NCBI GenBank assembly: GCA_024276825.1
Contig: JAJRWI010000010.1
Coordinates: 156,535-220,534 of the forward strand
Reading direction: 5' to 3'
Origin: an archaeon
Lineage (GTDB): Archaea; Asgardarchaeota; Thorarchaeia; Thorarchaeales; Thorarchaeaceae
Length of the DNA: 64,000 nucleotides
The position numbers were made by a program, and so were the translations under genes. Of the stretch, positions 23,915 through 33,164 are shown in pieces. How positions within the stretch are numbered: the first letter of the stretch is position 1; the number at the start of each line of letters is the position of its first letter. Under the pieces are notes generated by a model. The model did no database searches, was not told the DNA's origin, and saw only the letters and a program-made list of their open reading frames with translations.

Positions 23915-26821
23915 TTAGAGATTTCTCAACGCAGTCGCAGGGTTGATTGAACCAGCCCTCACAGCAGGCAAATAACAACTTGCAATCATCACAATGCCCT
24001 CAAGGATGATGAGAATGAACATCGTGGTGAGAGGCATGTAGAACACTTCTGTCAGCACGGGTGAGAATGGTGAGATTCCAAAGGTGAGAATGCTCATAGA
24101 GTATCCAAAGGCTACACCGAGAAGCAAACTTATCCCAATGGCCGCCACGACAATTCCTGCAAACTCGCCAAATACCATGGATATCACTTGTTTCTTCGTA
24201 CCGCCAATTGCCCTGAAGATTGCATACTCTGTCTGCCGTTCAAGAACTGCAGAACCCAGAAACAGAGCCAGAGCCAATAGACCCATCACGGTGCACATGA
24301 CAAAGGAGATGATTGTGAGTCCCTGAATACCGGAGAGAAATAGATGAATGGCATAAGACTGTGTTGCAAGATCAAATGTGTCAGCAGTGTAAACTGTTAC
24401 GCTTCGTTGTGTTTCAAGAGACTCTATCACTGGATTGAGATCAACAAATGACACAGTCTTTACTAGAAATAGATCGGCGGTTTCAATCTGGGTCACACTC
24501 ATGAGAAAGTCAAGGTTGACCAATGCAAAACCACTAAGGCCTGCCTGAAATCCGAACTGAGATGCAAATGATGCTCCTGCAATGTCTTTTGTTGAGGCGA
24601 CTCCAAAACCAGGGGCGCTTTTCATGACTCCAACAATCTCAAAGGTTCCCAGGCGAGACCCATTTGCTGTCCCGTAATAGACATTGATCTGCTCGCCAAT
24701 TGAAATATTCCAGAGTGTGGAGAAATAATCGCTGATAAGAATACCATTGCTCTTGTTTTGAAGAGCAGTCAATACCTGTTCAGGTGTACCACTCACAAAA
24801 GACTCGGGTCTGAAATCACCAATGTCTAAATAACTTGACGGGTCAACCCCTTCCAGAAAGAAAGACTCCGACCCCACTTGAGCCCAGGTTTCAATCACGG
24901 GGGTGGCCTTGAGTATTCCAGGATACTTCAGAAGGGTCTTGTTGAAGTCAAGAGGCCGGGCATCACATTCTATTCTCATATCTGCACCAATAGCATAGCG
25001 AAGTTCATTGTTGAGTGTGGCCTCATAACTTGATGTCTGAATCAACATCATTGTTGTGGTTGTGAGTGTCAGTGTCAATATCACAAGCAGAGGAATAAAC
25101 TGCCCCTTCCTCTTCTTAAGACTCTGGCTCAGATAAAGGCTCTTTTCGCCAATGATGAAGTTCGTGCCTCTTGAGAGACGAGAAGTGACACGACGCATTA
25201 CGCGTGAACCAAGATATGAAGCGATAAACAATATCAAGGTTGCAATTAGTATCTCAATTATTGCAAAGAATCCCAAGGGAAGGATGACTTTGGGCAATAT
25301 GAGAAGGAAGCTCAGGATAATGGCCAGTCCCACAACATATCCAATGACTCCTGTTTCCTCGGCACCAGAGTCTTGATATGCAGTCATCGGTTGACCGACC
25401 TCTGACACATCAATTTGCCTAGCAACATGGAGAAGATAGGCTGCTGGGAGATACATTGCTATCGCTGCAGCAATGACTATTGACAGAGGAGGAATTGACA
25501 AATGGGCCAAATACTGGAGATAGTCATTAATGTTGAACAAGAATATGCCCCTAGTGGCACCGATCATTGGTGCCATTATCAATGCCAAAAACAGGCCCAC
25601 AATGAAGCCAAGAAGTCCAAGTATTAGCGATTCCCACATGAATGTGGCAAATATTTGATTGAAAGATGCTCCCTTTGACCTGAGTGATGAGATTTCCCCC
25701 TTTCTTCTAAGAACCGATGTTTCAGACGTAAAGACTGTCAGCATAAGGCTCATTATTAGAACAGGAAACACAATGATTGTTAGAATCTGACTGTTCAGAT
25801 ATGTCTGAACACTGGCTTCGAGGCTCCAGATGTCTTCAACTCCTTGAATTATGAACTTGGGATACTGCTCCTCCATCTGCGCTTTGAACGCCAACAGGTT
25901 CTGTCCAATGTATCGAGAGCCAGCATCAATCAATGCATCTTTTGAGGCTCGAATGAATACTGCTGAATTGAAGTAGCCCCGAGTTCTGATCTCCGCCACA
26001 TTCTCAGAACCCATATCATCCACAAGAAGCATTACAGAGTCCTCAATGCCGAGAACAGGGGTGGGATAATCAAAGGGGTCCCAGTTCTTCCTTGACATGG
26101 ATGGAAAGCCCTGACCAATCTTGCTCCTAAGATCATTGATCTGATAGATTCCTGCAATTGTTAGGTTTTTCAGGCGGGTTGCTTTTGTTGAACTGGGAGT
26201 TCCTTCAACAGTAGACCGTGGTTTATGCATCAGAACATCCAGATCAATGACTGAGCCCACATTCAAGACAACATGATGTACCTCTTGGGTAGATTCAATA
26301 AAACTTCTTGAAACGAGAACTTGGCCTGTTTTTAGGGAGAAGTTGCCCTCATATGTGAACTCATGAGACCAGTTCCCAAGGATAGTGGGGGTGACGAATA
26401 TAACGCGTCCATCCTTTATTCCCTTTGCATAGTTCAAATCATTGATGTCATACTGTGTCCAATTATCTATTTCATTGCCCATCAGTATCCCGACGGTTGA
26501 CGTGACCTCATCCAGATATTCAACAAATGGGTGTTCATTGATTGTTGTGAGTAGATTATCATATTCTGCTTGGGTATATAGAGCATCTGGCTTGGGAATC
26601 AGGGACATTTGATACAAAGAGTCTGTGAAGTACTGATCAATAACCAATTCGCTACCTGTATTGGACCAGACAAAGACTGTTGTGGGCAATGCAACACTTA
26701 TTGCCAGTACAAGCATTATTCCAAGATTTCGCGTGGGATAGTTCTTTATCGATGTTAATGCATAGGCCAATGCCCACCAAGGGTTGCCCTTGAGTATCTT
26801 TGCGTCTTTCTTGGTCATCAT
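23915..26821 (-). CDS. FtsX/MacB-type ABC permease, copy 2
   Basis: A 968-residue membrane protein with duplicated architecture. An N-terminal helix is followed by a large extracytoplasmic MacB-like domain and an FtsX module of three helices (QILTIIVFPVLIMSLMLTVFTSE onward). A middle helix, a second extracytoplasmic domain (from YEATLNNELRYAIGADMRIE) and a final FtsX module (LFLSGIQGLTIISFVMCTVMG) complete it, ending SINPATALRNL. It moves substrates mechanically rather than by channel in known relatives (LolCE, MacB). It lies 7 bases after its equally long paralogue. Confidence 0.85.
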   Translation of the reverse strand: MMTKKDAKILKGNPWWALAYALTSIKNYPTRNLGIMLVLAISVALPTTVFVWSNTGSELVIDQYFTDSLYQMSLIPKPDALYTQAEYDNLLTTINEHPFVEYLDEVTSTVGILMGNEIDNWTQYDINDLNYAKGIKDGRVIFVTPTILGNWSHEFTYEGNFSLKTGQVLVSRSFIESTQEVHHVVLNVGSVIDLDVLMHKPRSTVEGTPSSTKATRLKNLTIAGIYQINDLRSKIGQGFPSMSRKNWDPFDYPTPVLGIEDSVMLLVDDMGSENVAEIRTRGYFNSAVFIRASKDALIDAGSRYIGQNLLAFKAQMEEQYPKFIIQGVEDIWSLEASVQTYLNSQILTIIVFPVLIMSLMLTVFTSETSVLRRKGEISSLRSKGASFNQIFATFMWESLILGLLGFIVGLFLALIMAPMIGATRGIFLFNINDYLQYLAHLSIPPLSIVIAAAIAMYLPAAYLLHVARQIDVSEVGQPMTAYQDSGAEETGVIGYVVGLAIILSFLLILPKVILPLGFFAIIEILIATLILFIASYLGSRVMRRVTSRLSRGTNFIIGEKSLYLSQSLKKRKGQFIPLLVILTLTLTTTTMMLIQTSSYEATLNNELRYAIGADMRIECDARPLDFNKTLLKYPGILKATPVIETWAQVGSESFFLEGVDPSSYLDIGDFRPESFVSGTPEQVLTALQNKSNGILISDYFSTLWNISIGEQINVYYGTANGSRLGTFEIVGVMKSAPGFGVASTKDIAGASFASQFGFQAGLSGFALVNLDFLMSVTQIETADLFLVKTVSFVDLNPVIESLETQRSVTVYTADTFDLATQSYAIHLFLSGIQGLTIISFVMCTVMGLLALALFLGSAVLERQTEYAIFRAIGGTKKQVISMVFGEFAGIVVAAIGISLLLGVAFGYSMSILTFGISPFSPVLTEVFYMPLTTMFILIILEGIVMIASCYLPAVRAGSINPATALRNL

Positions 26822-26828
26822 TATTACC

Positions 26829-29735
26829 TCACAGATTTCTCAGGACTATCGCAGGATCGGTCTTTGATGCTGTTCTTGCTGGGAAATAAGTCCCGAGTAT
26901 CATGGCAAACACTTCAATCAGCAGAATTGTTGTGAGAAATCCAATTGGAAAGGATATTGCGGCTGGGAGTGTTCTTGCAAATGGACTCATCGAGAAAATA
27001 ACCACACTCATTAAGAACCCAAACAGGGTTCCAAGGACTAGGCTTAGAGTGAGTGATGCAAATACAATGCCTGAGAATTCAGACATCACGAGTCTGACTA
27101 ATTGCTTCTTTGAACTGCCAACGGCCCTGAGGATTGCATAGTCGCGTTTTCTTTCAGCAACAATCGAACCCAAGAATAGTGTCAGAGCAAACATGCTAAG
27201 AATAAGAGACATTGCAAAGCCTATAGAGAAGAGCCCTTCGACCGTGCTTAGAAAGAGCGCGGTCCCAAATGAGAATCCGCTTAGATTAAATGATTCAGGA
27301 GTCACTGCGGACACCCCAGGGATGTCGCGAAGTGCTCTGAGAATAAGTTCGTGATCGGTCACGCACACAAGGTCTGCAAAGAACAATCTAGCAGTGGTTA
27401 TGTCAGTCTGGGCGGAAATAAAGTCCAAGTTTGCAATTGCAAACCCCGAGTATTTGGCCTGGAATCCAAAGGCAGGACCAAGCATTGAGGGAGGAATATC
27501 ATCAGCAGATGCATAGCCGAAGCCAGGTGCACTGTACACTAGGCCAACAATCTCAAAGGACACTACAACCGAAGAGAAGCGACCACCAACAACAAGATTG
27601 AGTGTATCGCCCACAGTTTTATTCAAGCGTGCTGCATGGGTCGCACTGATGAGAATGCCGTTCTCAACAGAGTCGAGTCTTGAGAGAACAAATGATGAGT
27701 CTTCGCCATAGAAGCTTGTCGTGTCAAAATTGCCAATTAATGAGTATTCTATCACATCAGTAGCAACAAGAGTCAGTCGTTCAGTACCGACTTGAGCCCA
27801 AGTCTGTATAGCTGGTACAGCTCTGTTAATTCCAGGATAGCTCTCTAGTGTATCATTAAATGAGAATGGTTTGGGTTGCCCACCCACGCGAAGATCAGCC
27901 CCGATTGCATATCGAATCTCTTTGTTAAGGTCAGCCTGATAGCTTTGAGCCTGAACCGTGAAAGCAATAGTAGAGGAAAGGGTCAGAGACAGCACCACCA
28001 TTAGTGGAACGATTCGCCCCTTACGCATCCTGAGATTTCCAGCGGCAATTAGGTTCTTCTCACCAAGAATGAATGACAGCCGACTTGTGAGTTTAGAGAA
28101 CCCAACTCTCACAACACGTGAGCCATTATAAGCAAAGAAGAACCAAGAGGCAGTCCCAAAGACTAGTTCGAATATCATCAGAATGGGGTCACTTGGCAAG
28201 AAAATAACAGCGCCCAGAACCATCGAGAAGAGAACAAGGCTAGCACCAATTGTGAATCCATACGCTTGACCACCCATGGTCACAGGATCCGAGGTTTCCA
28301 TGAGTGTAGAGCCAATCTCGGTTCTGGCCGCACGCCGCGCAGAGTTGAGAATGAAGAGGAGGGGGGGCATAATACAGAGCAAAATGCTTGCAACAATGGT
28401 TGATGGTTTCAACACTGTATTCTCGAGATAGAATGAGTAGGTTTCCCAATTGAAGATCATGAATGACTCCGCTGAGGGTATGAGTGCGGCAAACATTATG
28501 CTAAGGAACAGGCCCAGAATCAGACTAATAACTGCCATGAACAGGGACTCTGAGAAGAATATCGCATATATCTGAGTCGAACTTGCGCCCTTCGACCTCA
28601 GAGCGCTTACTTCGGTCTTTCTTGCAGCCATGAATGTGTCAGCTGCAAATACTGATAGGAATAATGCAAGAATGAAAATTGGCAAGTTTAACAGGGCAAG
28701 GGGCATGGTCGAAACATATGTGTCGATAAGACTCTGCAAATAGAGTATTTCATTCAGCCCATCAACTGTCACATCATATTTCTCTTCTATTCGGGCTTTC
28801 AATGTGAGAAGGTTGTCAGATATTTTATCAACACCCAGACTGATCAGGGCAGATGATGAAGCACGTATAAATGAACGTGCGCCAAAAAAGCCCACTTGAG
28901 GCAGCTGTGAGAGATCAAGACCCTTGGACAGGACCATGACACTGTCCCTGATGCCCAAAACAGGAGTGTCAAAATTCACGAAGTCATAGTTTGAACGAAG
29001 TCTTGAGGGGAATGCCGACTCAATGAGCGAGCTGTATTCAGCCAGATCATAGATACCAACAACCCTCAATGAGTTCAGACTGTGGCGGCCCATATTTCCA
29101 ATCTGTCCAGTGACGCTGGTTGGACGGCGCATTAATAACTCAATGTCAATGGTTGAGTTTATTGTCACAGTAAGCCCAAAGACTTCATGATAGAGTTCAA
29201 CAAATTGGGATGACACGAGAACCTGTCCTGTTTCAAGTTGAAATGAACCAGTGACCTCAAACTCGGGCTGAATGACTTTGAGAAACTCATTATTCACAAA
29301 TACTACTTCGCAGTCCTTTAGTCCGTCAGTATAAATGGGCTCATCAAGACCGTATATAGTCTCATCAGGGAGGCTTGTGCCTGCAACAAGCCCAACAGTT
29401 GAGTTTACCCGATAGACACTTTCAATGAACTCAACATCAGCGGCATAGTTATGGGCCAAGTCCACTTGAGAAGTCCCACCAGGCGGATTCATTATTAACA
29501 TCTGAAAGGCATTAGTTTCAAAATAGCCATCTACACTGACCTGAACTCCAGTGTCAGCCCAGATGAAGACTGAAGAAATCAAAGCCACACCAAGGCTGAG
29601 GGTGAGTGCCAGACTCAGAGCTCTGAAGGGGTATGACTTCATAGAACTCAAAGAGTATGAAAAGGCATAGAGCTTGTTACCCTTTGTGAACTCCTTCACA
29701 GGACGCCCCCGTTTGCCCAAGCGCTCACCCCTCAA
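26829..29735 (-). CDS. FtsX/MacB-type ABC permease, copy 1
   Basis: Also 968 residues, with the same domain order as the downstream paralogue and many shared blocks: ISSLRSKGAS versus VSALRSKGAS, ELRYAIGADMR versus EIRYAIGADLR, and a common ending DPAIVLRNL. The match in length and in both halves shows a tandem gene duplication. The start is a TTG at 29735 that overlaps the end of the ATPase gene by 11 bases, so translation is coupled. The two permeases probably form a heterodimer driven by the upstream ATPase. Confidence 0.85.
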   Translation of the reverse strand: MRGERLGKRGRPVKEFTKGNKLYAFSYSLSSMKSYPFRALSLALTLSLGVALISSVFIWADTGVQVSVDGYFETNAFQMLIMNPPGGTSQVDLAHNYAADVEFIESVYRVNSTVGLVAGTSLPDETIYGLDEPIYTDGLKDCEVVFVNNEFLKVIQPEFEVTGSFQLETGQVLVSSQFVELYHEVFGLTVTINSTIDIELLMRRPTSVTGQIGNMGRHSLNSLRVVGIYDLAEYSSLIESAFPSRLRSNYDFVNFDTPVLGIRDSVMVLSKGLDLSQLPQVGFFGARSFIRASSSALISLGVDKISDNLLTLKARIEEKYDVTVDGLNEILYLQSLIDTYVSTMPLALLNLPIFILALFLSVFAADTFMAARKTEVSALRSKGASSTQIYAIFFSESLFMAVISLILGLFLSIMFAALIPSAESFMIFNWETYSFYLENTVLKPSTIVASILLCIMPPLLFILNSARRAARTEIGSTLMETSDPVTMGGQAYGFTIGASLVLFSMVLGAVIFLPSDPILMIFELVFGTASWFFFAYNGSRVVRVGFSKLTSRLSFILGEKNLIAAGNLRMRKGRIVPLMVVLSLTLSSTIAFTVQAQSYQADLNKEIRYAIGADLRVGGQPKPFSFNDTLESYPGINRAVPAIQTWAQVGTERLTLVATDVIEYSLIGNFDTTSFYGEDSSFVLSRLDSVENGILISATHAARLNKTVGDTLNLVVGGRFSSVVVSFEIVGLVYSAPGFGYASADDIPPSMLGPAFGFQAKYSGFAIANLDFISAQTDITTARLFFADLVCVTDHELILRALRDIPGVSAVTPESFNLSGFSFGTALFLSTVEGLFSIGFAMSLILSMFALTLFLGSIVAERKRDYAILRAVGSSKKQLVRLVMSEFSGIVFASLTLSLVLGTLFGFLMSVVIFSMSPFARTLPAAISFPIGFLTTILLIEVFAMILGTYFPARTASKTDPAIVLRNL

Positions 29736-30492
29736 TGGAGAGATTATCGTCCTGAGATTCTCGAGTCACATCAACACCGCTAGGTTTGAAGAATGCACTT
29801 ACAAGCTCTTCCACCAGTACACCGTCGCGTAGTAAAAGAATCCTGTCGGCCATCCTTGCCACTTCAGGATCATGTGTGACGACAAGGACAGCTCTGTTCT
29901 CCTTCTTTGCAAGATCCTTCATCAGGGCAATGATCTCGCCACCAGTCTTGTGATCGAGGTCTCCTGTCGGCTCATCACATAGGAGTACTGCAGGGTCGTT
30001 TGCCAGAGCTCGTGCCAAAGCCACTCGCGAACGCATTCCACCTGAGAGTTCATGAGGCATATGGTGAGCGCGATGGTCAACACCCACTGCTTCAAGTAAC
30101 CTCATGGCACGCTTATATCGTTCTTCGGCTCGCACCTCATCAAGGAGCATTGGTACCTGTACATTCTCAAGAGCTGTGAAGATTGGAAGCAGATGCTGAT
30201 CTTGAAATAGAACACCAATCTTATGACGCCTCATCTCAGAGAGCTCATCATCATCAAGTTTGGTGATCTCCACACCATCAACAAATATTGTTCCACTAGT
30301 TGGTTTGTCAAGACCTCCAATCAGGTTCAGCAGGGTGGTCTTGCCACTTCCAGAAGCGCCCACAATTGCGACAAAGTCGCCCTTACGTACAGTGAGGTTT
30401 GTACCTCTAAGGACTTTGATCACTCGTAAGCCATCCTGAAACTCACGGTGCACATCAATACATTGGACTGCAATATCATTTTCACTGTTCAA
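29725..30492 (-). CDS. LolD/MacB-type ABC transporter ATPase
   Basis: A nucleotide-binding subunit with Walker A GASGSGKT, the signature LSGGMRSR, Walker B VLLCDEPTGDLD and the switch His in VVTHDPEV. It is the first gene of the exporter operon with the two tandem permeases. The frame is open from 30561, but the TTG at 30492 is preferred: GGAG lies 8 bases upstream and the homology begins just after it. It is divergent from mobB, with a shared short promoter region. Confidence 0.88.
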   Translation of the reverse strand: MNSENDIAVQCIDVHREFQDGLRVIKVLRGTNLTVRKGDFVAIVGASGSGKTTLLNLIGGLDKPTSGTIFVDGVEITKLDDDELSEMRRHKIGVLFQDQHLLPIFTALENVQVPMLLDEVRAEERYKRAMRLLEAVGVDHRAHHMPHELSGGMRSRVALARALANDPAVLLCDEPTGDLDHKTGGEIIALMKDLAKKENRAVLVVTHDPEVARMADRILLLRDGVLVEELVSAFFKPSGVDVTRESQDDNLSIEG

Positions 30493-30570
30493 GGCGCTTT
30501 CTCCAATACATCGGCTCCAAAGTCTAATTAAAAAGGTTAACACTTTCAGCAAATAACGCACTGTTTCAAT

Positions 30571-31080
30571 ATGGTGAGCATAATGAGTATATCGAGAGTG
30601 TTTGCAGTCGCAGGATATTCAAAGACTGGAAAGACAACCTTGCTTGAGAGAATAACACCACATCTAAAGGACAAGGGATATTCAGTTGCCATTATCAAGA
30701 GCACACAGGAAGATGTCGAGCCGCCAGAAGGGACAGACACAAGAAGGCATTGGGACAGTGGTGCCGACCCCGTGATTCTTTATGGACCGCAGACTACAGT
30801 GATCAGACACAAGAAGAGAATTGTCTTTGAACAACTTATAGCAAGCATTAAGGCAGACTTTATACTTGTGGAGGGGTTGAAGCATGGTAGTGTTCCGCGA
30901 GTGTTCTGCGTGGGCAATAGCAAGTCAAGACCCAAAGACATCCCTAATGGGGTCTTAGCAATTATCACATGGGATGATGTAAGCTGGGCTGATGACATAG
31001 ATATAGAGGTCATTACATCCAGTAGATTGGAGAGGATTATCGAACTGATTGAGAGTCGTGCTATGACCATCGGGGCTTAA
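30571..31080 (+). CDS. mobB: MobB, molybdopterin-guanine-dinucleotide biosynthesis GTP-binding protein
   Basis: A 169-residue P-loop protein: FAVAGYSKTGKTTLLERI (Walker A), KSTQEDVEPPEGTDTRRHWDSGAD and FILVEGLKHG, all typical of MobB. It assists the attachment of a nucleotide to molybdopterin. In archaea the cofactor is often tungsten bis-MGD or plain tungstopterin, which fits the tup and moa genes about 13 kb downstream. No MobA is present in the window. The start is the ATG at 30571 or 30583. Confidence 0.85.
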   Translation: MVSIMSISRVFAVAGYSKTGKTTLLERITPHLKDKGYSVAIIKSTQEDVEPPEGTDTRRHWDSGADPVILYGPQTTVIRHKKRIVFEQLIASIKADFILVEGLKHGSVPRVFCVGNSKSRPKDIPNGVLAIITWDDVSWADDIDIEVITSSRLERIIELIESRAMTIGA

Positions 31081-31130
31081 ATCTATGATTATCAAGTGAA
31101 AAATTACTGCTTGCAAGACAAAGTATAACA

Positions 31131-33164
31131 ATGAATCTAACTCGGTTTTTCCCCATGAGAAAGGGTCGCAATTACAAATTTTGTTCATTACTAATAATCA
31201 TGTGGCTAGTGTTCATTCCAATTCAATATACTGTAGACCCTTTGATTCCAGACAAACATGCATCTCTCAATGACCACTCACGAACAGTTGCAGACACCTT
31301 CTCAGTAGAGACCATGTGGGATAACATCTTTGCCAGCGTGAGTAAGGCAAATATCATCAACATAGTACAGACCTTATCAGAGGACTACCCGCAGAGAGTA
31401 TGGTATCCCTTGGATAAAGCACCTTCAGCCCCATTGGAAGGCGCATGGGAGTATGTTAATGATACTATCTCATCATTCACATCAGGGGACCTTCATTTCA
31501 ATCTGATGACAGAACAACTCAATCTGGTGGCAATCAAGAATGGCACTGATCACAGTAGAGCGCCCATAATCATTGCAGGCACAATATCATCGAAATATTC
31601 ACCAGGTGCTAATGCATATGCAGTTTCTGCCGCTGCGGTTCTAGAAGTTGCAAGAATAATGCATTCAATGAGTCTAACAAATGATGTATATTATGTGCTG
31701 GTGAACACTATCACGTCTGGTGGCTATTCAAGCCCCGACCGTGGGAACATTGGTATAGAAGTACTATTAAAAAATTTGGAAACCCAAGGTCGTGAGCCAG
31801 CTATTCTCATATGGTTCTCAAGACTTCTCTACCATTCAACTGATGTTAATGGTGACAAGATCCTTGCAAGTGCTGGATATGTTGATACTACTTATGACAA
31901 GCCAGAGTTCTTGACTGACCTTGTCAAGATGGCATCCTCATTATCAGGATCATCCATGACACTGACAACGGGAATACCCGGAATTCAATGGTTGCGCTCG
32001 GGATGTTATGAGGCGTGGGACAGAGATATCTCAGGAGTATGTCTGAGCCAATACTACTATTATGATGGAAGCAGTAGTTCTGAGGATGATAGCTGGGACA
32101 ACTGGAGATGGGACTATGATCTGCCTGTCGAGGCGGTTGGAGTTGCAGCATCGCTAGTGGCATATCTTGGTAGCCTTGGAAAGGGGGCATCTCCAGAATT
32201 CTTCAAGTCTGGAACAGTCGAACCTGGTAGTCCCTTTAGAATGGACATGCCACTCACAGGCAATTCATTTGTGAATGTTTCAGTCACATGGAGCAGTAAT
32301 GATACAATTTATGCACGAATTGAGAACCCTTACAATATTACTGTGTATTCAAGAACAGAGGATGATGGGGAGATCAATCTAGATTATTTGATCGCTCGTC
32401 CCGGGAGGTTTCATGTAATAATTGAAACCCTTGGTAACACATCGGTGGCAGTATCATTGTCTTATACCCACTGGCAGGATTTTGATGGCGACACATTGAA
32501 TGACTATAGTGAGTTCATCTATGGAACCAATGCACTATCTCCAGACACGGATATGGACCTTCTAAATGACCCTGATGAGATTACTCACGGAACAGAACCA
32601 ACCAATGCAGATACTGACAATGATGGTGCACTTGATGGAATTGAAGTGATTTTTGGGGCCAACCCACTCATTATGGATACTGACAATGACACGCTCCTCG
32701 ATGGTTTCGAGATTGATTATGGACTTGATCCCACAAGCTCGGACAGCGATTCGGACAACATCAACGACGCTGAAGAGATCTCCTTGGGGCTCAACCCATT
32801 GAGCAATGACACTGATCAGGATGGACTTGAAGACTGGGCAGAGCTAATGGCGGGAACAAATGCTACCAATCCAGATACGGATGGAGACGGATTAAGTGAC
32901 CTCTTTGAGGTCTTGAATGGGCTCAATCCATTGTTGGTCGACACTGATAATGATACTCTATCTGATCTGTATGAGGTTGAAAATGGGCTCTTGCCATTTG
33001 ATCCTGACAGCGACCATGATTCAATTCCAGATTCCGAGGACTGGGCCCCCAAAGAGCATTGGATATCCATAATGCCGACAGTTTTACTGGGTACAGTTTC
33101 AGCGGGACTGGTCATATGGCTACTGATGAAAAGGCGAGAATATTATAGAGGGGGATTGCAGTGA
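31131..33164 (+). CDS. Surface protein: degenerate M28 peptidase-like domain plus calcium repeats
   Basis: A 677-residue protein with an N-terminal signal helix, then a domain like M28 aminopeptidases (SPGANAYAVSAAAVLEVARIM, residues about 155-180). A beta domain and about eight thrombospondin-type-3 repeats follow (residues about 455-640, each with DTDNDGxxD-like loops). A C-terminal membrane helix and basic tail end it. The expected zinc ligands are missing: the HxD and the Asp after GAN are replaced (GTISS, GANAY). It is therefore probably a non-enzymatic, calcium-stiffened cell-surface protein. It overlaps the next gene by 4 bases. Confidence 0.78.
   Translation: MNLTRFFPMRKGRNYKFCSLLIIMWLVFIPIQYTVDPLIPDKHASLNDHSRTVADTFSVETMWDNIFASVSKANIINIVQTLSEDYPQRVWYPLDKAPSAPLEGAWEYVNDTISSFTSGDLHFNLMTEQLNLVAIKNGTDHSRAPIIIAGTISSKYSPGANAYAVSAAAVLEVARIMHSMSLTNDVYYVLVNTITSGGYSSPDRGNIGIEVLLKNLETQGREPAILIWFSRLLYHSTDVNGDKILASAGYVDTTYDKPEFLTDLVKMASSLSGSSMTLTTGIPGIQWLRSGCYEAWDRDISGVCLSQYYYYDGSSSSEDDSWDNWRWDYDLPVEAVGVAASLVAYLGSLGKGASPEFFKSGTVEPGSPFRMDMPLTGNSFVNVSVTWSSNDTIYARIENPYNITVYSRTEDDGEINLDYLIARPGRFHVIIETLGNTSVAVSLSYTHWQDFDGDTLNDYSEFIYGTNALSPDTDMDLLNDPDEITHGTEPTNADTDNDGALDGIEVIFGANPLIMDTDNDTLLDGFEIDYGLDPTSSDSDSDNINDAEEISLGLNPLSNDTDQDGLEDWAELMAGTNATNPDTDGDGLSDLFEVLNGLNPLLVDTDNDTLSDLYEVENGLLPFDPDSDHDSIPDSEDWAPKEHWISIMPTVLLGTVSAGLVIWLLMKRREYYRGGLQ

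Noticed and set aside
27000..29700. Possible transporter gene fusion of the two permeases
   Set aside because: A clear stop (26829) and start (26821) separate them, so they are two proteins.
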